A DNA stretch of 64,000 nt from Vibrio sp. ES.051 (GTDB lineage Bacteria > Pseudomonadota > Gammaproteobacteria > Enterobacterales > Vibrionaceae): NCBI RefSeq assembly GCF_002563795.1, contig NZ_PDJL01000006.1:496001-560000 (forward strand), given 5' to 3'. Positions 53,723 through 62,313 of the stretch are shown here, piece by piece. Numbering within the stretch: position 1 is the stretch's first letter; every line of letters begins with the position of its first letter. Below the pieces are notes generated by a model. That model made no database searches and was not told the DNA's origin. It was given only the letters and a program-made list of their open reading frames with translations. A program made the position numbers and the translations under genes.

Positions 53723-55438
53723 TTATGCCATTTTTATCTCTTCTCTCAAGCCCGTAAATTCAGGCATCAAAGAAATCAATTTTTGGCTGTACTCGTGTTG
53801 AGGTGCCGTAAATAGCTGTTCTGTTGGCGCCACTTCCAATAACGTGCCCATTTGCATGACACCCACTCGGTCACACATTTGACGAATAACCGGTAAGTCG
53901 TGGCTGATAAACAACATCGTCAAGTTCAGCTCACTTTGTAGATCTTTCAACAAATTCAGAATTTGTGCCTGTACCGAAACATCCAATGCTGAGGTCGGTT
54001 CGTCACAGATCATAAGTCGAGGGCGGGTTGCCAGAGCGCGTGCAATTGAAATACGTTGACGCTGGCCACCGGAGAATTCATGAGGATATTTAAGCCCTGC
54101 CATACGGCCTAAGCCAACGTGATCAAGCAGGTCATGAACAATTTGGCGAGTCTCTGATTCATTTTTAGTCAATTTATGAAAGCGAATTGGCTCGGCAATA
54201 ATATCGAACACCTTCATTCGAGGATTCATTGACGTGTACGGGTTTTGGAACACCATCTGCATTTGACGACGCATTGGGCGACGCGCTTTCTCTGACTTCA
54301 ACGCCGTCAGATCAATACCTTCAAATTTCACCTGCCCGGCGTCTGGTTGATACAACCCCGCAATCACACGGGCGATGGTGGATTTTCCTGAACCAGACTC
54401 ACCCACTAGACCAAACGTTTCTCCCTCATGCACTTCAAAACTCACGTTATTCGATGCCTGCACGTATTCACGGCGGCTTTCAAACAATGAATCTTTGGTC
54501 ACAAAGCGAAGGTTGACGTTTTTTACATCCAGCAGAGGGCCTGTGTACTCGCGCTCATCCTGAGTTTGTCCTAGCCAATGGTTCTTAATGTCTAGCGGCT
54601 CCATTTCTACGGCTTCTTCGATGTAACTCACCAAAGGAAAACGATCAAGCTTTCTGTCTGAGCGCGGAACCGCCGAAATCAGGCTGCGGGTGTACGGGTG
54701 GTCTGGATCACCCAACACTTTCGAGGTTGGACCAAACTCGACCAAGTCGCCACGGTACATGACCGCCACTCGATCGGTAACGTTCGAAACCACCCCCATA
54801 TCATGCGTCACTAGCATGCAGCCCACATTGTTCTTGATGCACAGCTCGCGAATCAAATTCAAGATCTGGTCTTGGATAGAAACGTCTAGGGCCGTGGTGG
54901 GCTCGTCGGCAATGATCAGATCGGGCTCGCCCGCCAAAGCAATCGCGATCACCACACGCTGACGCATACCACCAGAGAACTGGTGAGGGTACTGTTTAAG
55001 GCGATTTTCCGGCTGAGGAATGCCCACTTGTTGCATCAGAGAAAGTGCACGTTGATACGCCTCTTCATCCGACACCTTCATGTTGGCATGAATGGTCTCT
55101 TTGAGTTGCTGTTCAACTGTAAAGAGCGGGTTCAGTGAGGTCATTGGATCTTGGAAAATAAAACCAATCTTAGACCCACGAACCTTACGCATCGCTTCTG
55201 GTGATAAACCAGAAATCTTCTCTCCATCCAAGAATACATCACCATTGGCAACGCGACCTGGAGGGCTTAACAAATCAATCACGGCGTTACCAACGGTGGA
55301 TTTACCCGCACCTGATTCGCCAACCACCCCCACAATTTCACCACGATCAATATGAAAAGAAAGCGATTTCACGGCCGCGTGAATGCCGTGTCGGGAGGGG
55401 TATTCGATACGAAGGTTTTTCACTTCTAATAGTGACAT
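53723..55438 (-). CDS. fused double-ATPase of a peptide-type ABC importer (DppD-DppF fusion)
   Basis: A 571-residue protein with two complete nucleotide-binding domains in tandem. The first has Walker A GESGAGKST, signature FSGGMRQR and Walker B LIIADEPTTALD; the second has GESGSGKST, FSGGQRQR and LMICDEPTSALD. Each ends with an oligopeptide-type C-terminal region (PHPYTRSLISAVPRSD and QHEYSQKLISLMPEF). Fusion of the two ATPases is also seen in GsiA- and YejF-type proteins. First gene of the operon, with AGAGG before the ATG. Confidence 0.94.
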   Translation of the reverse strand: MSLLEVKNLRIEYPSRHGIHAAVKSLSFHIDRGEIVGVVGESGAGKSTVGNAVIDLLSPPGRVANGDVFLDGEKISGLSPEAMRKVRGSKIGFIFQDPMTSLNPLFTVEQQLKETIHANMKVSDEEAYQRALSLMQQVGIPQPENRLKQYPHQFSGGMRQRVVIAIALAGEPDLIIADEPTTALDVSIQDQILNLIRELCIKNNVGCMLVTHDMGVVSNVTDRVAVMYRGDLVEFGPTSKVLGDPDHPYTRSLISAVPRSDRKLDRFPLVSYIEEAVEMEPLDIKNHWLGQTQDEREYTGPLLDVKNVNLRFVTKDSLFESRREYVQASNNVSFEVHEGETFGLVGESGSGKSTIARVIAGLYQPDAGQVKFEGIDLTALKSEKARRPMRRQMQMVFQNPYTSMNPRMKVFDIIAEPIRFHKLTKNESETRQIVHDLLDHVGLGRMAGLKYPHEFSGGQRQRISIARALATRPRLMICDEPTSALDVSVQAQILNLLKDLQSELNLTMLFISHDLPVIRQMCDRVGVMQMGTLLEVAPTEQLFTAPQHEYSQKLISLMPEFTGLREEIKMA

Positions 55439-56103
55439 TTCAGACCTCTACTGCCTTGTCTGTGATATAGAATCGCGCTAAAGGCGCCATTCATCACCTA
55501 AATGAATCCGTTCAAGTTCAGAATAATACTCTGAAATTTTAATGCGGAAACAATTTGGCAAAAATCACACAAAAAAGCAACAATTAAAGTCTATTTCGCC
55601 GTAAAAACATAAAAATAACGCACAATTATCGAATAAAAATGCATTACAAAGTATTTAACCTTTTTCATATCACGCTATTTTTGTGCGCTTTGCACCATTA
55701 AAACCAGAAAAATGCTCTAAAAATAAACATCATCTCCCGCCAAACAGTAACCATATTATTCACATGTGCTTATTAACATCTACCAAACAATACCATATAT
55801 AAAAAACGATTTTCCGACATAAAATATTACTAATAACATAGTCGACAAATATAAAAAGCCAAACTTCACTCTCATTATATGAGATTAAAACGTGAGCACA
55901 TCAGCAAAACCACTCAAATTCCCTGTCTAAGCGAAATATGCGCCCCTTATGCGATTTAATGACCTAATGATGAAATAACGCCAACACAAGGATACTGCCC
56001 GTTTGTCGTAAAAAAGTGCCAGCTTTAGCACTTTACGGTGTGATTGAGAGTGAGATAATAGAAAATCAATGTCAGAGCCAGTTGTAAATGAAAAGGAGCC
56101 CCT
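55439..56103. other. long AT-rich intergenic region
   Basis: A 665-bp gap between divergent genes, clearly richer in A+T than the surroundings. It must contain the promoters of the ABC operon (minus) and of the HAD gene (plus). A short stem AAGTGC/GCACTT near 56014-56033 is the only secondary structure noticed. No ORF with a ribosome site was seen. Confidence 0.55.
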
Positions 56104-56829
56104 GTGCTGAAAGCGATTTTTTTTGATATGGACGAGACTTTATGTGCAACATCACAAGCCGATAAAGTGGCAGGACAAGAGTTTACAACTTGGGTTCAAC
56201 AGACCTACCCACAAGTCACCGAACCCCAAGCTTTTTTACAGCGCTACTTACAAGGAGTGTACAAAAAACTGAATGCGGAGTTCCCTCACCTTGTGACTCT
56301 GCTACCCGATGAAAATGCGTTCCGTTGCGGCCTGATCCAAACGATTCTAGCTGAGTATGGGATCAGCATTAATGCTGCGCAAGCGCAGCAGGCGCAAGAC
56401 TATTTTGACGCTGCTCGTATGGGGGCTTTTACCTTCTTCCCTGGGGTAAAAGAGATGCTCAGCGAACTGCGCCAGCACTATAAGCTCGTGGTGATCACCA
56501 ACGGCCCAATTTTCTCACAGCATCCAAAACTCAAAGCAACACAAATGAGCGACTGGGTAGACCATATTATTGTGGGTGGGGAAGAGCCTGAAGAAAAGCC
56601 AGCCGCGAGTATTTTTCAAAAAGCCCTCAACTTAGTCGATGCAAAGCCCGAAGAAGCCTTACACATCGGTGACTCTTTACCTGCAGACATCGCAGGGGCC
56701 AACAAGATGGGCATTTTAAGTGTTTGGGTAAACCCAACAGGCGCAGACAACCCAACGGGCATCAAGGCAGATTATGAAGTGAAAGAGACCGTCGAACTAA
56801 AAGAAATTCTCAAAACACTCGCACAATAA
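56104..56829 (+). CDS. HAD superfamily phosphatase
   Basis: A 241-residue HAD-IA hydrolase. Motif I is FFDMDETL (nucleophile Asp), motif II VITNGP, motif III Lys in EEKPAASIF, motif IV GDSLPADIAGA. The pattern resembles N-acylneuraminate-9-phosphatase and YjjG-type nucleotidases. It starts at GTG with AAGGAG upstream. Substrate not determinable. Confidence 0.92.
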   Translation: MLKAIFFDMDETLCATSQADKVAGQEFTTWVQQTYPQVTEPQAFLQRYLQGVYKKLNAEFPHLVTLLPDENAFRCGLIQTILAEYGISINAAQAQQAQDYFDAARMGAFTFFPGVKEMLSELRQHYKLVVITNGPIFSQHPKLKATQMSDWVDHIIVGGEEPEEKPAASIFQKALNLVDAKPEEALHIGDSLPADIAGANKMGILSVWVNPTGADNPTGIKADYEVKETVELKEILKTLAQ

Positions 56830-56971
56830 TAATCAGGTTTTAGAAACTCAGCCCCAAGCATCAATCTAGGGGGGATTGTGTCAGATGGCACCGCTTTTGG
56901 AGCATAGATGGTTACACTCCCTTTAGCCCCTTCTCTCACAAACAAAAACAGAAATAGAGCGTTCAGAATGC

Positions 56972-57004
56972 AAAAAAGCCTCGATATTTCTATCGAGGCT
57001 TTTT
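56972..57004 (-). terminator. terminator of the tRNA operon
   Basis: Perfect stem GCCTCGATA / TATCGAGGC (56978-56999) with TTTC loop; on the minus strand a T run follows. The A and T runs on both sides make it bidirectional, so it may also serve the HAD gene. Confidence 0.9.
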
Positions 57005-57009
57005 AATGG

Positions 57010-57086
<77 letters not shown>

Positions 57087-57109
57087 AGCATATATTCTTT
57101 AAATAAGAA

Positions 57110-57186
57110 TGGGGTGGCTAACGAGACTTGAACTCGCGACAACCGGAATCACAATCCGGGGCTCTACCAACTGAGCTATAGCCACC
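57110..57186 (-). tRNA. tRNA-His(GUG), copy 2
   Basis: A 77-base cloverleaf with the extra 5' G paired opposite discriminator C, as needed by histidyl-tRNA synthetase, anticodon loop TTGTGAT (GTG), encoded CCA. Confidence 0.97.
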
Positions 57187-57235
57187 ATCAAAATTGTTAC
57201 GTTTACCGCTTAATGTTAGCCATAAACAAAAATAG

Positions 57236-57312
<77 letters not shown>

Positions 57313-57382
57313 ACAATGTTTTATCTTGACTCAAATCAAGATTGGAAGCAATGCTACCGCATTCAATCTAAAAAAGAAAGAA

Positions 57383-57459
57383 TGGGGTGGCTAACGAGAC
57401 TTGAACTCGCGACAACCGGAATCACAATCCGGGGCTCTACCAACTGAGCTATAGCCACC
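57383..57459 (-). tRNA. tRNA-His(GUG), copy 1
   Basis: Same 77 bases as the His gene at 57110-57186. Confidence 0.97.
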
Positions 57460-57490
57460 ACTGATTTTTACCGATTATCCTCCGGGATAA

Positions 57491-57567
<77 letters not shown>

Positions 57568-57902
57568 ATGCCCTATCGGCGGAGTGGAATAATACGGATA
57601 TCACACTATGCCGTCTAGTACTTTTTTTACTTTTTTTATCGTTTGGTCTCTTTTTCGACAGTTCTCTTTCTTTAAAGTGAATTTTTGATGTGATTCACGC
57701 CCTGTCATGGATAACTTGTTGTTTATTGCAACAAGTTATCGGGATATAATCACCCGTTATTTACATTGATTTAACAGCCGCAACCGAGTTGTCTAATCAT
57801 TCTATGCCATTTGCAGGAAATTTCGATGTTTTCTATGATCGGCATTAATACTCTAACTATAAATAGGTAAGTCACTTACCTCGGGAATGTAAAGTGGGTT
57901 TA
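57568..57902. other. intergenic region between tRNA array and cytochrome gene
   Basis: A 335-bp gap. It has the tRNA promoter on the minus strand and must hold the cytochrome c5 promoter. T-rich tract at 57621-57642. A palindromic GTAAGTCACTTAC is found at 57867-57879, before the cytochrome gene. Confidence 0.5.
57589..57617 (-). promoter_or_regulatory. candidate tRNA operon promoter
   Basis: On the minus strand, TAGACG (57617-57612), a 17-bp spacer and TATTAT (57594-57589), followed by a C-rich stretch 22 bp before tRNA-Arg. Confidence 0.5.
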
Positions 57903-58316
57903 ATGGATATGTCTCGACAAATGATTAGCGTTTTGTTCGCTGCCTTAACGTTTTCTACGGCAGCCTTAGCTTCTGACATCAGCCAAACTGAATACGATGC
58001 GATTGCAGAACGCATCCAACCTGTCGGTGATGTTTATCTAGCAGGTTCTGAGCCTGTAAAAGAAGAACCAACCGGTCCACGTGATGGCGCCACCGTTTAT
58101 GGGACTTTTTGTATTGCTTGTCACGCATCGGGGGTCAATGGAGCACCAAAAACAGGTAATGCCGACGACTGGGCTCCGCGCATTGCGCAAGGTCAAGATG
58201 TTCTCGTCAAGCATGCGCTTGAGGGTTTCAATGCAATGCCTGCAAAAGGCACGTGTATGGATTGTTCTGATGATGAAATCATTGCAGCTATCGACCACAT
58301 GATTGAAGGCTTGTAA
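57903..58316 (+). CDS. cytochrome c5 family protein
   Basis: A 137-residue exported monohaem c-type cytochrome. The signal peptide ends near AALASDIS; the haem site is CIACH, and the distal Met is in NAMPAKG. A second pair of cysteines (CMDC) is typical of cytochrome c5. Start is uncertain among the GTG at 57894 and ATGs at 57903 and 57909. It acts as a periplasmic electron carrier. A clear terminator follows. Confidence 0.9.
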   Translation: MDMSRQMISVLFAALTFSTAALASDISQTEYDAIAERIQPVGDVYLAGSEPVKEEPTGPRDGATVYGTFCIACHASGVNGAPKTGNADDWAPRIAQGQDVLVKHALEGFNAMPAKGTCMDCSDDEIIAAIDHMIEGL

Positions 58317-58346
58317 TTTCGCAACCATTCATGCTGAAAAATTAAG

Positions 58347-58374
58347 AAAGGCTTGCCGATTGGCAAGCCTTTTA
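58347..58374 (+). terminator. cytochrome c5 terminator
   Basis: Stem AAAGGCTTGCC / GGCAAGCCTTT with GATT loop and a T run. Confidence 0.88.
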
Positions 58375-58410
58375 GTTTAGTGTGTTCTCTTGTATGTCTT
58401 TATATCGAAA

Positions 58411-60426
58411 TCACTTCTTAAACATTGAACGTAGGTTCGCGATGTGTGCTTGCCCTTTTGCCATTCGCTCTTCTTGTGACACCGGCTTTTTATTGACTTC
58501 CCACTCGACATCGTCAAACGGTAATTCATCCAAAAAGCGGCTTTGCGTTGGCTTAATGAGCTCACCAAACTGACGGCGTTCTTTACACATCGTAAAGGTT
58601 AGCTCACGTTGCGCACGCGTAATACCTACGTACATTAAGCGACGTTCTTCTTCGACATTCTCTTCATCAATACTGGATTGGTGTGGCAAAATTCCCTCTT
58701 CCGAACCAATCAGATAAACATAGGGAAACTCCAGGCCTTTAGAGGCATGCAGGGTCATCAACTGAACCGCATCGTTGTCTTCGTCGTCTTCGCCACGCTC
58801 CATCATGTCGCGCAACGTTAAACGCTGAACCACCTCTTTGAGCGTTTTCTCCTCTTGGTCGTAGTTATCACCTTCAAGGTCAGCCACTATCCAAGAATAA
58901 AGATCCGACACGTTTTTCATCCGCATTTCGGCGGCTTTCGGGCTGGCTGAGGTTTCGTATAACCAGTCTTCGTAGTGGATATCACGCACCAAAGCGCGCA
59001 CCGCTTCGACGGTATCCCCTCGCTCAGCTTGGTCTGAAATAGCGACGAGCCATTGAGTGAATCGACGTAAATTCTCCAAACCACGACCTGTTAAGTGCTG
59101 CTCAAGCCCCATTTCAAAACTCGCTTCGAACAAACTTTTGCCACGCATATTCGCGTAACTGCCTAGCTTCTCCAGTGTCACGGGCCCTATTTCACGTCGC
59201 GGTGTATTCACGATACGTAAGAATGCGTTGTCATCATCAGGGTTCACGAGTACTCGTAAATACGCCATGATGTCTTTAATTTCTGAGCGCGCAAAAAACG
59301 AGGTACCACCAGAGATTTTATACGGTACTCGGTTTTGCATCAGAGATTTTTCAATTAAGCGTGATTGATGGTTGCCGCGGTACAAGATCGCGTAGCCACG
59401 GTATTCGGTTCGATTTAAAAACTTATGGGCGATCAGCTCACCGGTCACACGTTCGGCTTCATGCTCTTCATTTTTTGCCAATAGGACTTTGAGCTTCTCA
59501 CCATCAGGAATTTCAGAGAACAGTGACTTTTCATATACGTGTGGGTTATTGGCGATCAGGATGTTTGCCGCGCGTAGAATTCGACTGGTTGAACGATAAT
59601 TCTGTTCCAGTTTGATCAGACGCAAGTTAGGGTAGTCTTCACCCAGTAATACCAAGTTCTGAGGTTTGGCACCACGCCATGAATAAATCGACTGGTCGTC
59701 ATCCCCCACAACGGTCAAACGCCCACGTTCACCCACAATCAATTTTACCAACTCATATTGGCTGGTGTTAGTATCTTGATATTCATCCACCAACAAGTAA
59801 CGAATTCGAGCCTGCCAACGCTGACGTACGTCTTGATTATTACGCAGCAGCAACACGGGCATGAGGATAAGATCGTCAAAGTCGAGCGCGTTGTAGGCTT
59901 TCATTTGCTTCTGGTACATATCAAAGCAGAACGCAAACAACTGCTGTTGCTCACCTTGCGCATACGCTTTGGCTTGTTCGGGCGTCAGCATGTCGTTCTT
60001 CCAATTGGAAATACAGCTGAGCAACTGACGCAACAGATCTTTATCACCATCAAGCTGCTTTTCTGTTAGCTCTTTTAATAAAGCCAGCTGGTCTTGATCA
60101 TCAAACAGTGAGAAGCCCGCCTTTAGGCCTAACTGTTTGTATTCACGCTTAATGATGTTCAACCCCAAGGTATGAAAGGTGGACACCATTAACCCTTTAG
60201 ATTCTGCCTTACCCAACGTTTGACCAAGACGCTCTTTCATTTCACGCGCGGCTTTATTGGTAAAGGTTACCGCAGCAATATTCCGGGCTTTATAACCGCA
60301 CTGCTGAACCAAATAAGCAATCTTGTTGGTAATAACGCGAGTTTTGCCTGAGCCAGCACCGGCGAGCACTAAGCATGGGGCAGACACGCATTTTACGGCT
60401 TCATCTTGACTAGGGTTCAGCTTCAT
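58411..60426 (-). CDS. rep: ATP-dependent DNA helicase Rep
   Basis: A 671-residue UvrD/Rep superfamily 1A 3'-5' helicase. Walker A is AGAGSGKTRVI, motif II VDEYQDTN, motif III VGDDDQSIYSWRGA, motif VI VGITRAQREL. Length is close to E. coli Rep (673). The reading continues upstream to 60480, but MKLNPSQDEAV at 60426 is the family N-terminus. It helps replication forks past protein roadblocks. Confidence 0.97.
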   Translation of the reverse strand: MKLNPSQDEAVKCVSAPCLVLAGAGSGKTRVITNKIAYLVQQCGYKARNIAAVTFTNKAAREMKERLGQTLGKAESKGLMVSTFHTLGLNIIKREYKQLGLKAGFSLFDDQDQLALLKELTEKQLDGDKDLLRQLLSCISNWKNDMLTPEQAKAYAQGEQQQLFAFCFDMYQKQMKAYNALDFDDLILMPVLLLRNNQDVRQRWQARIRYLLVDEYQDTNTSQYELVKLIVGERGRLTVVGDDDQSIYSWRGAKPQNLVLLGEDYPNLRLIKLEQNYRSTSRILRAANILIANNPHVYEKSLFSEIPDGEKLKVLLAKNEEHEAERVTGELIAHKFLNRTEYRGYAILYRGNHQSRLIEKSLMQNRVPYKISGGTSFFARSEIKDIMAYLRVLVNPDDDNAFLRIVNTPRREIGPVTLEKLGSYANMRGKSLFEASFEMGLEQHLTGRGLENLRRFTQWLVAISDQAERGDTVEAVRALVRDIHYEDWLYETSASPKAAEMRMKNVSDLYSWIVADLEGDNYDQEEKTLKEVVQRLTLRDMMERGEDDEDNDAVQLMTLHASKGLEFPYVYLIGSEEGILPHQSSIDEENVEEERRLMYVGITRAQRELTFTMCKERRQFGELIKPTQSRFLDELPFDDVEWEVNKKPVSQEERMAKGQAHIANLRSMFKK

Positions 60427-60532
60427 ACAAATTCTCTGCAGATGATAAATATGCCGCCTATGATAAAGGGGTGTCCACATGAAAGCTACGCTGATTTCTC
60501 GTAATTTTTACACGTAAAAATGCAGATTTCTG

Positions 60533-60563
60533 TTGCATAATGAACCTGATTTCACGCTATAAT
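60533..60563 (+). promoter_or_regulatory. promoter of the TetR-RND operon
   Basis: TTGCAT (60533-60538) and a perfect TATAAT (60558-60563) with a 19-bp spacer. The -10 runs into the palindromic operator. Confidence 0.65.
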
Positions 60564-60582
60564 GAATGAACGTTCATTCATT
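60561..60582. promoter_or_regulatory. 22-bp perfect palindromic operator of the TetR-family regulator
   Basis: The half-site AATGAATGAAC is followed directly by its exact complement. It overlaps the last three bases of the -10 box and lies 14 bp before the regulator gene, the expected place for a TetR-type operator. Confidence 0.85.
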
Positions 60583-60595
60583 TCTGGGAGGGATG

Positions 60596-61177
60596 ATGAA
60601 GGATAACCCTGCTGCAGAGAAACGAGAACAAATTCTGACCGCGGCGGAACAGCTCATCGCAGAGTCTGGTTTTCAAGGACTTTCGATGCAAAAACTCGCT
60701 AACGAAGCAGGTGTGGCAGCCGGAACGATTTATCGTTATTTCTCAGATAAAGAACATCTTTTGGAAGAGTTACGCCTCAACGTTGCAAAGCGAGTTGCTA
60801 CTGCTGTGCAAACAGGCGTCAGTGACGAGATGCCGTTGAAAGAACGTTATCAGGCCATGTGGCTCAATATCTGGAGCTTGGCAAGCTCTGACTTAAACGC
60901 GCTCTGCAACCGAGTTCAATATGAATCTTTACCCACTTCAAATAGAAGCAATACTCGGGAACTTGAAAGACAAATGTTTGCTCAAGTAGAGCTTCTTTTC
61001 GATCAAGGGAAAGCAGAAGGGGTGTTCAAGCCTCTCGATAATGAAGTTCTTTCTGGGTTGAGTTTTGAAGCAAGTGTCACACTTGCCAGAAAACACGCTT
61101 TAGGATTTTATCAACTGGACAACAAGGCATTAAAAGCTACCATTGAAGCCAGTTGGGATGCAATTATTAAACACTAA
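60596..61177 (+). CDS. TetR-family regulator of RND efflux operon
   Basis: A 193-residue TetR/AcrR regulator: helix-turn-helix REQILTAAEQLIAESGFQGLSMQKLANEAGVAAGTIYRYFSDKEHLLEELR and a helical ligand-binding domain. GGGAGGG favours the ATG at 60596 over that at 60593. It heads the operon with the adaptor and pump 18 bp downstream. Gene order (cytochrome c5, rep, TetR, MFP, RND) recalls the V. cholerae vexRAB locus, where VexR activates its own operon on bile or metabolite binding; orthology is inferred. Confidence 0.92.
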   Translation: MKDNPAAEKREQILTAAEQLIAESGFQGLSMQKLANEAGVAAGTIYRYFSDKEHLLEELRLNVAKRVATAVQTGVSDEMPLKERYQAMWLNIWSLASSDLNALCNRVQYESLPTSNRSNTRELERQMFAQVELLFDQGKAEGVFKPLDNEVLSGLSFEASVTLARKHALGFYQLDNKALKATIEASWDAIIKH

Positions 61178-61195
61178 CTTGGAGTTCTTAATAGA

Positions 61196-62302
61196 ATGAA
61201 AAAGTGGACTTTCTTTATGTTACTTATCGCCATTCTCTTGTTTGGCAGCGTGATAGGTTTCAACATGTTCAAGCAACAAAAAATTGCTGAGTATATGGCG
61301 AACCGGCCTGAACCTGAATTCCCTGTCACCGTGACAGAAGTAAAAGCGGTAGATTGGGTACCAGTGATCGAGGCGATTGGCTTCATCGAACCAAACCAAG
61401 GCGTAACTGTTGCCAATGAAACCAGCGGCGTCATTGATAAAATTGCCTTTGAGTCTGGCACTCAAGTCGAGGTGGGCCAGCCTTTAGTACTACTAGACTC
61501 TGATGTAGAAAAAGCCAACCTAAAAAGTTCACAAGCGAGGCTCCCCGCCGCAGAAGCGAAGTATAAGCGCTACCAAGGCCTATTCAAAAAGGGGTCAATA
61601 TCTAAAGAAGCGTACGACGAAGCTGAAGCAAATTACTTTTCATTACAAGCCGATATTGAAAGCCTAAAAGCGACTATTGACCGTCGTGAAATCAAAGCGC
61701 CCTTTGCTGGTGTGGTTGGGATCCGAAATGTGTATCTTGGCCAATACATTCAAGCCGGTAGCGATATCGTGCGCTTAGAAGACAGCAGTGTAATGCGCTT
61801 ACGCTTTACGGTGCCACAAACGGATATTTCTCGTATCAACCTCAAGCAAGAGATAGATATCTTTGTTGACGCTTATCCGGATCAACCTTTCAAAGGCTCT
61901 ATTTCAGCAATTGAACCCGCGGTTAATGTACAAAGTGGCCTTATCCAAGTTCAAGCTGATATACCCAACAGCGACGGCAAATTACGCAGCGGTATGTTTG
62001 CACGGGCAAACATCATTTTGCCTAAGCTAGAGAATCAAGTGACTCTCCCTCAAACCGCGATCACCTTTACGTTATACGGCGACAATGTGTATATCGTGAC
62101 GGAAAAAGATGGCGAAAAACGCGTAACACAGCAAGTAGTGCAAGTGGGCGAACGTACCAAAGATATCGCACATATTTTAGAAGGCGTGAAGCCAGGTGAT
62201 GTCGTGGTGACATCGGGCCAAGTCCGTTTGAGTAACCACGCCAAAGTCAGCATTGTTGAAAGCGATGCAACTACCCCACCTGCTGAAACACCAATGCTTT
62301 AA
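61196..62302 (+). CDS. RND efflux periplasmic adaptor subunit (VexA-like)
   Basis: A 368-residue membrane-fusion protein with an N-terminal membrane anchor, a lipoyl half (TSGVIDKIAFESGTQVEVGQPLVLLD), a short helical hairpin (about 100-150), the second lipoyl half and beta-barrel (IKAPFAGVVGIRNVYLGQYIQ; RLRFTVPQTDIS). It bridges the inner-membrane pump and a TolC channel. GGAG precedes the ATG. Confidence 0.94.
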   Translation: MKKWTFFMLLIAILLFGSVIGFNMFKQQKIAEYMANRPEPEFPVTVTEVKAVDWVPVIEAIGFIEPNQGVTVANETSGVIDKIAFESGTQVEVGQPLVLLDSDVEKANLKSSQARLPAAEAKYKRYQGLFKKGSISKEAYDEAEANYFSLQADIESLKATIDRREIKAPFAGVVGIRNVYLGQYIQAGSDIVRLEDSSVMRLRFTVPQTDISRINLKQEIDIFVDAYPDQPFKGSISAIEPAVNVQSGLIQVQADIPNSDGKLRSGMFARANIILPKLENQVTLPQTAITFTLYGDNVYIVTEKDGEKRVTQQVVQVGERTKDIAHILEGVKPGDVVVTSGQVRLSNHAKVSIVESDATTPPAETPML

Positions 62303-62313
62303 TTGGAGGCATC

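Noticed and set aside
55681..55705. TGTGCGCTTTGCACC near the ABC operon as a CRP site
   Set aside because: The half sites do not fit TGTGA-N6-TCACA.
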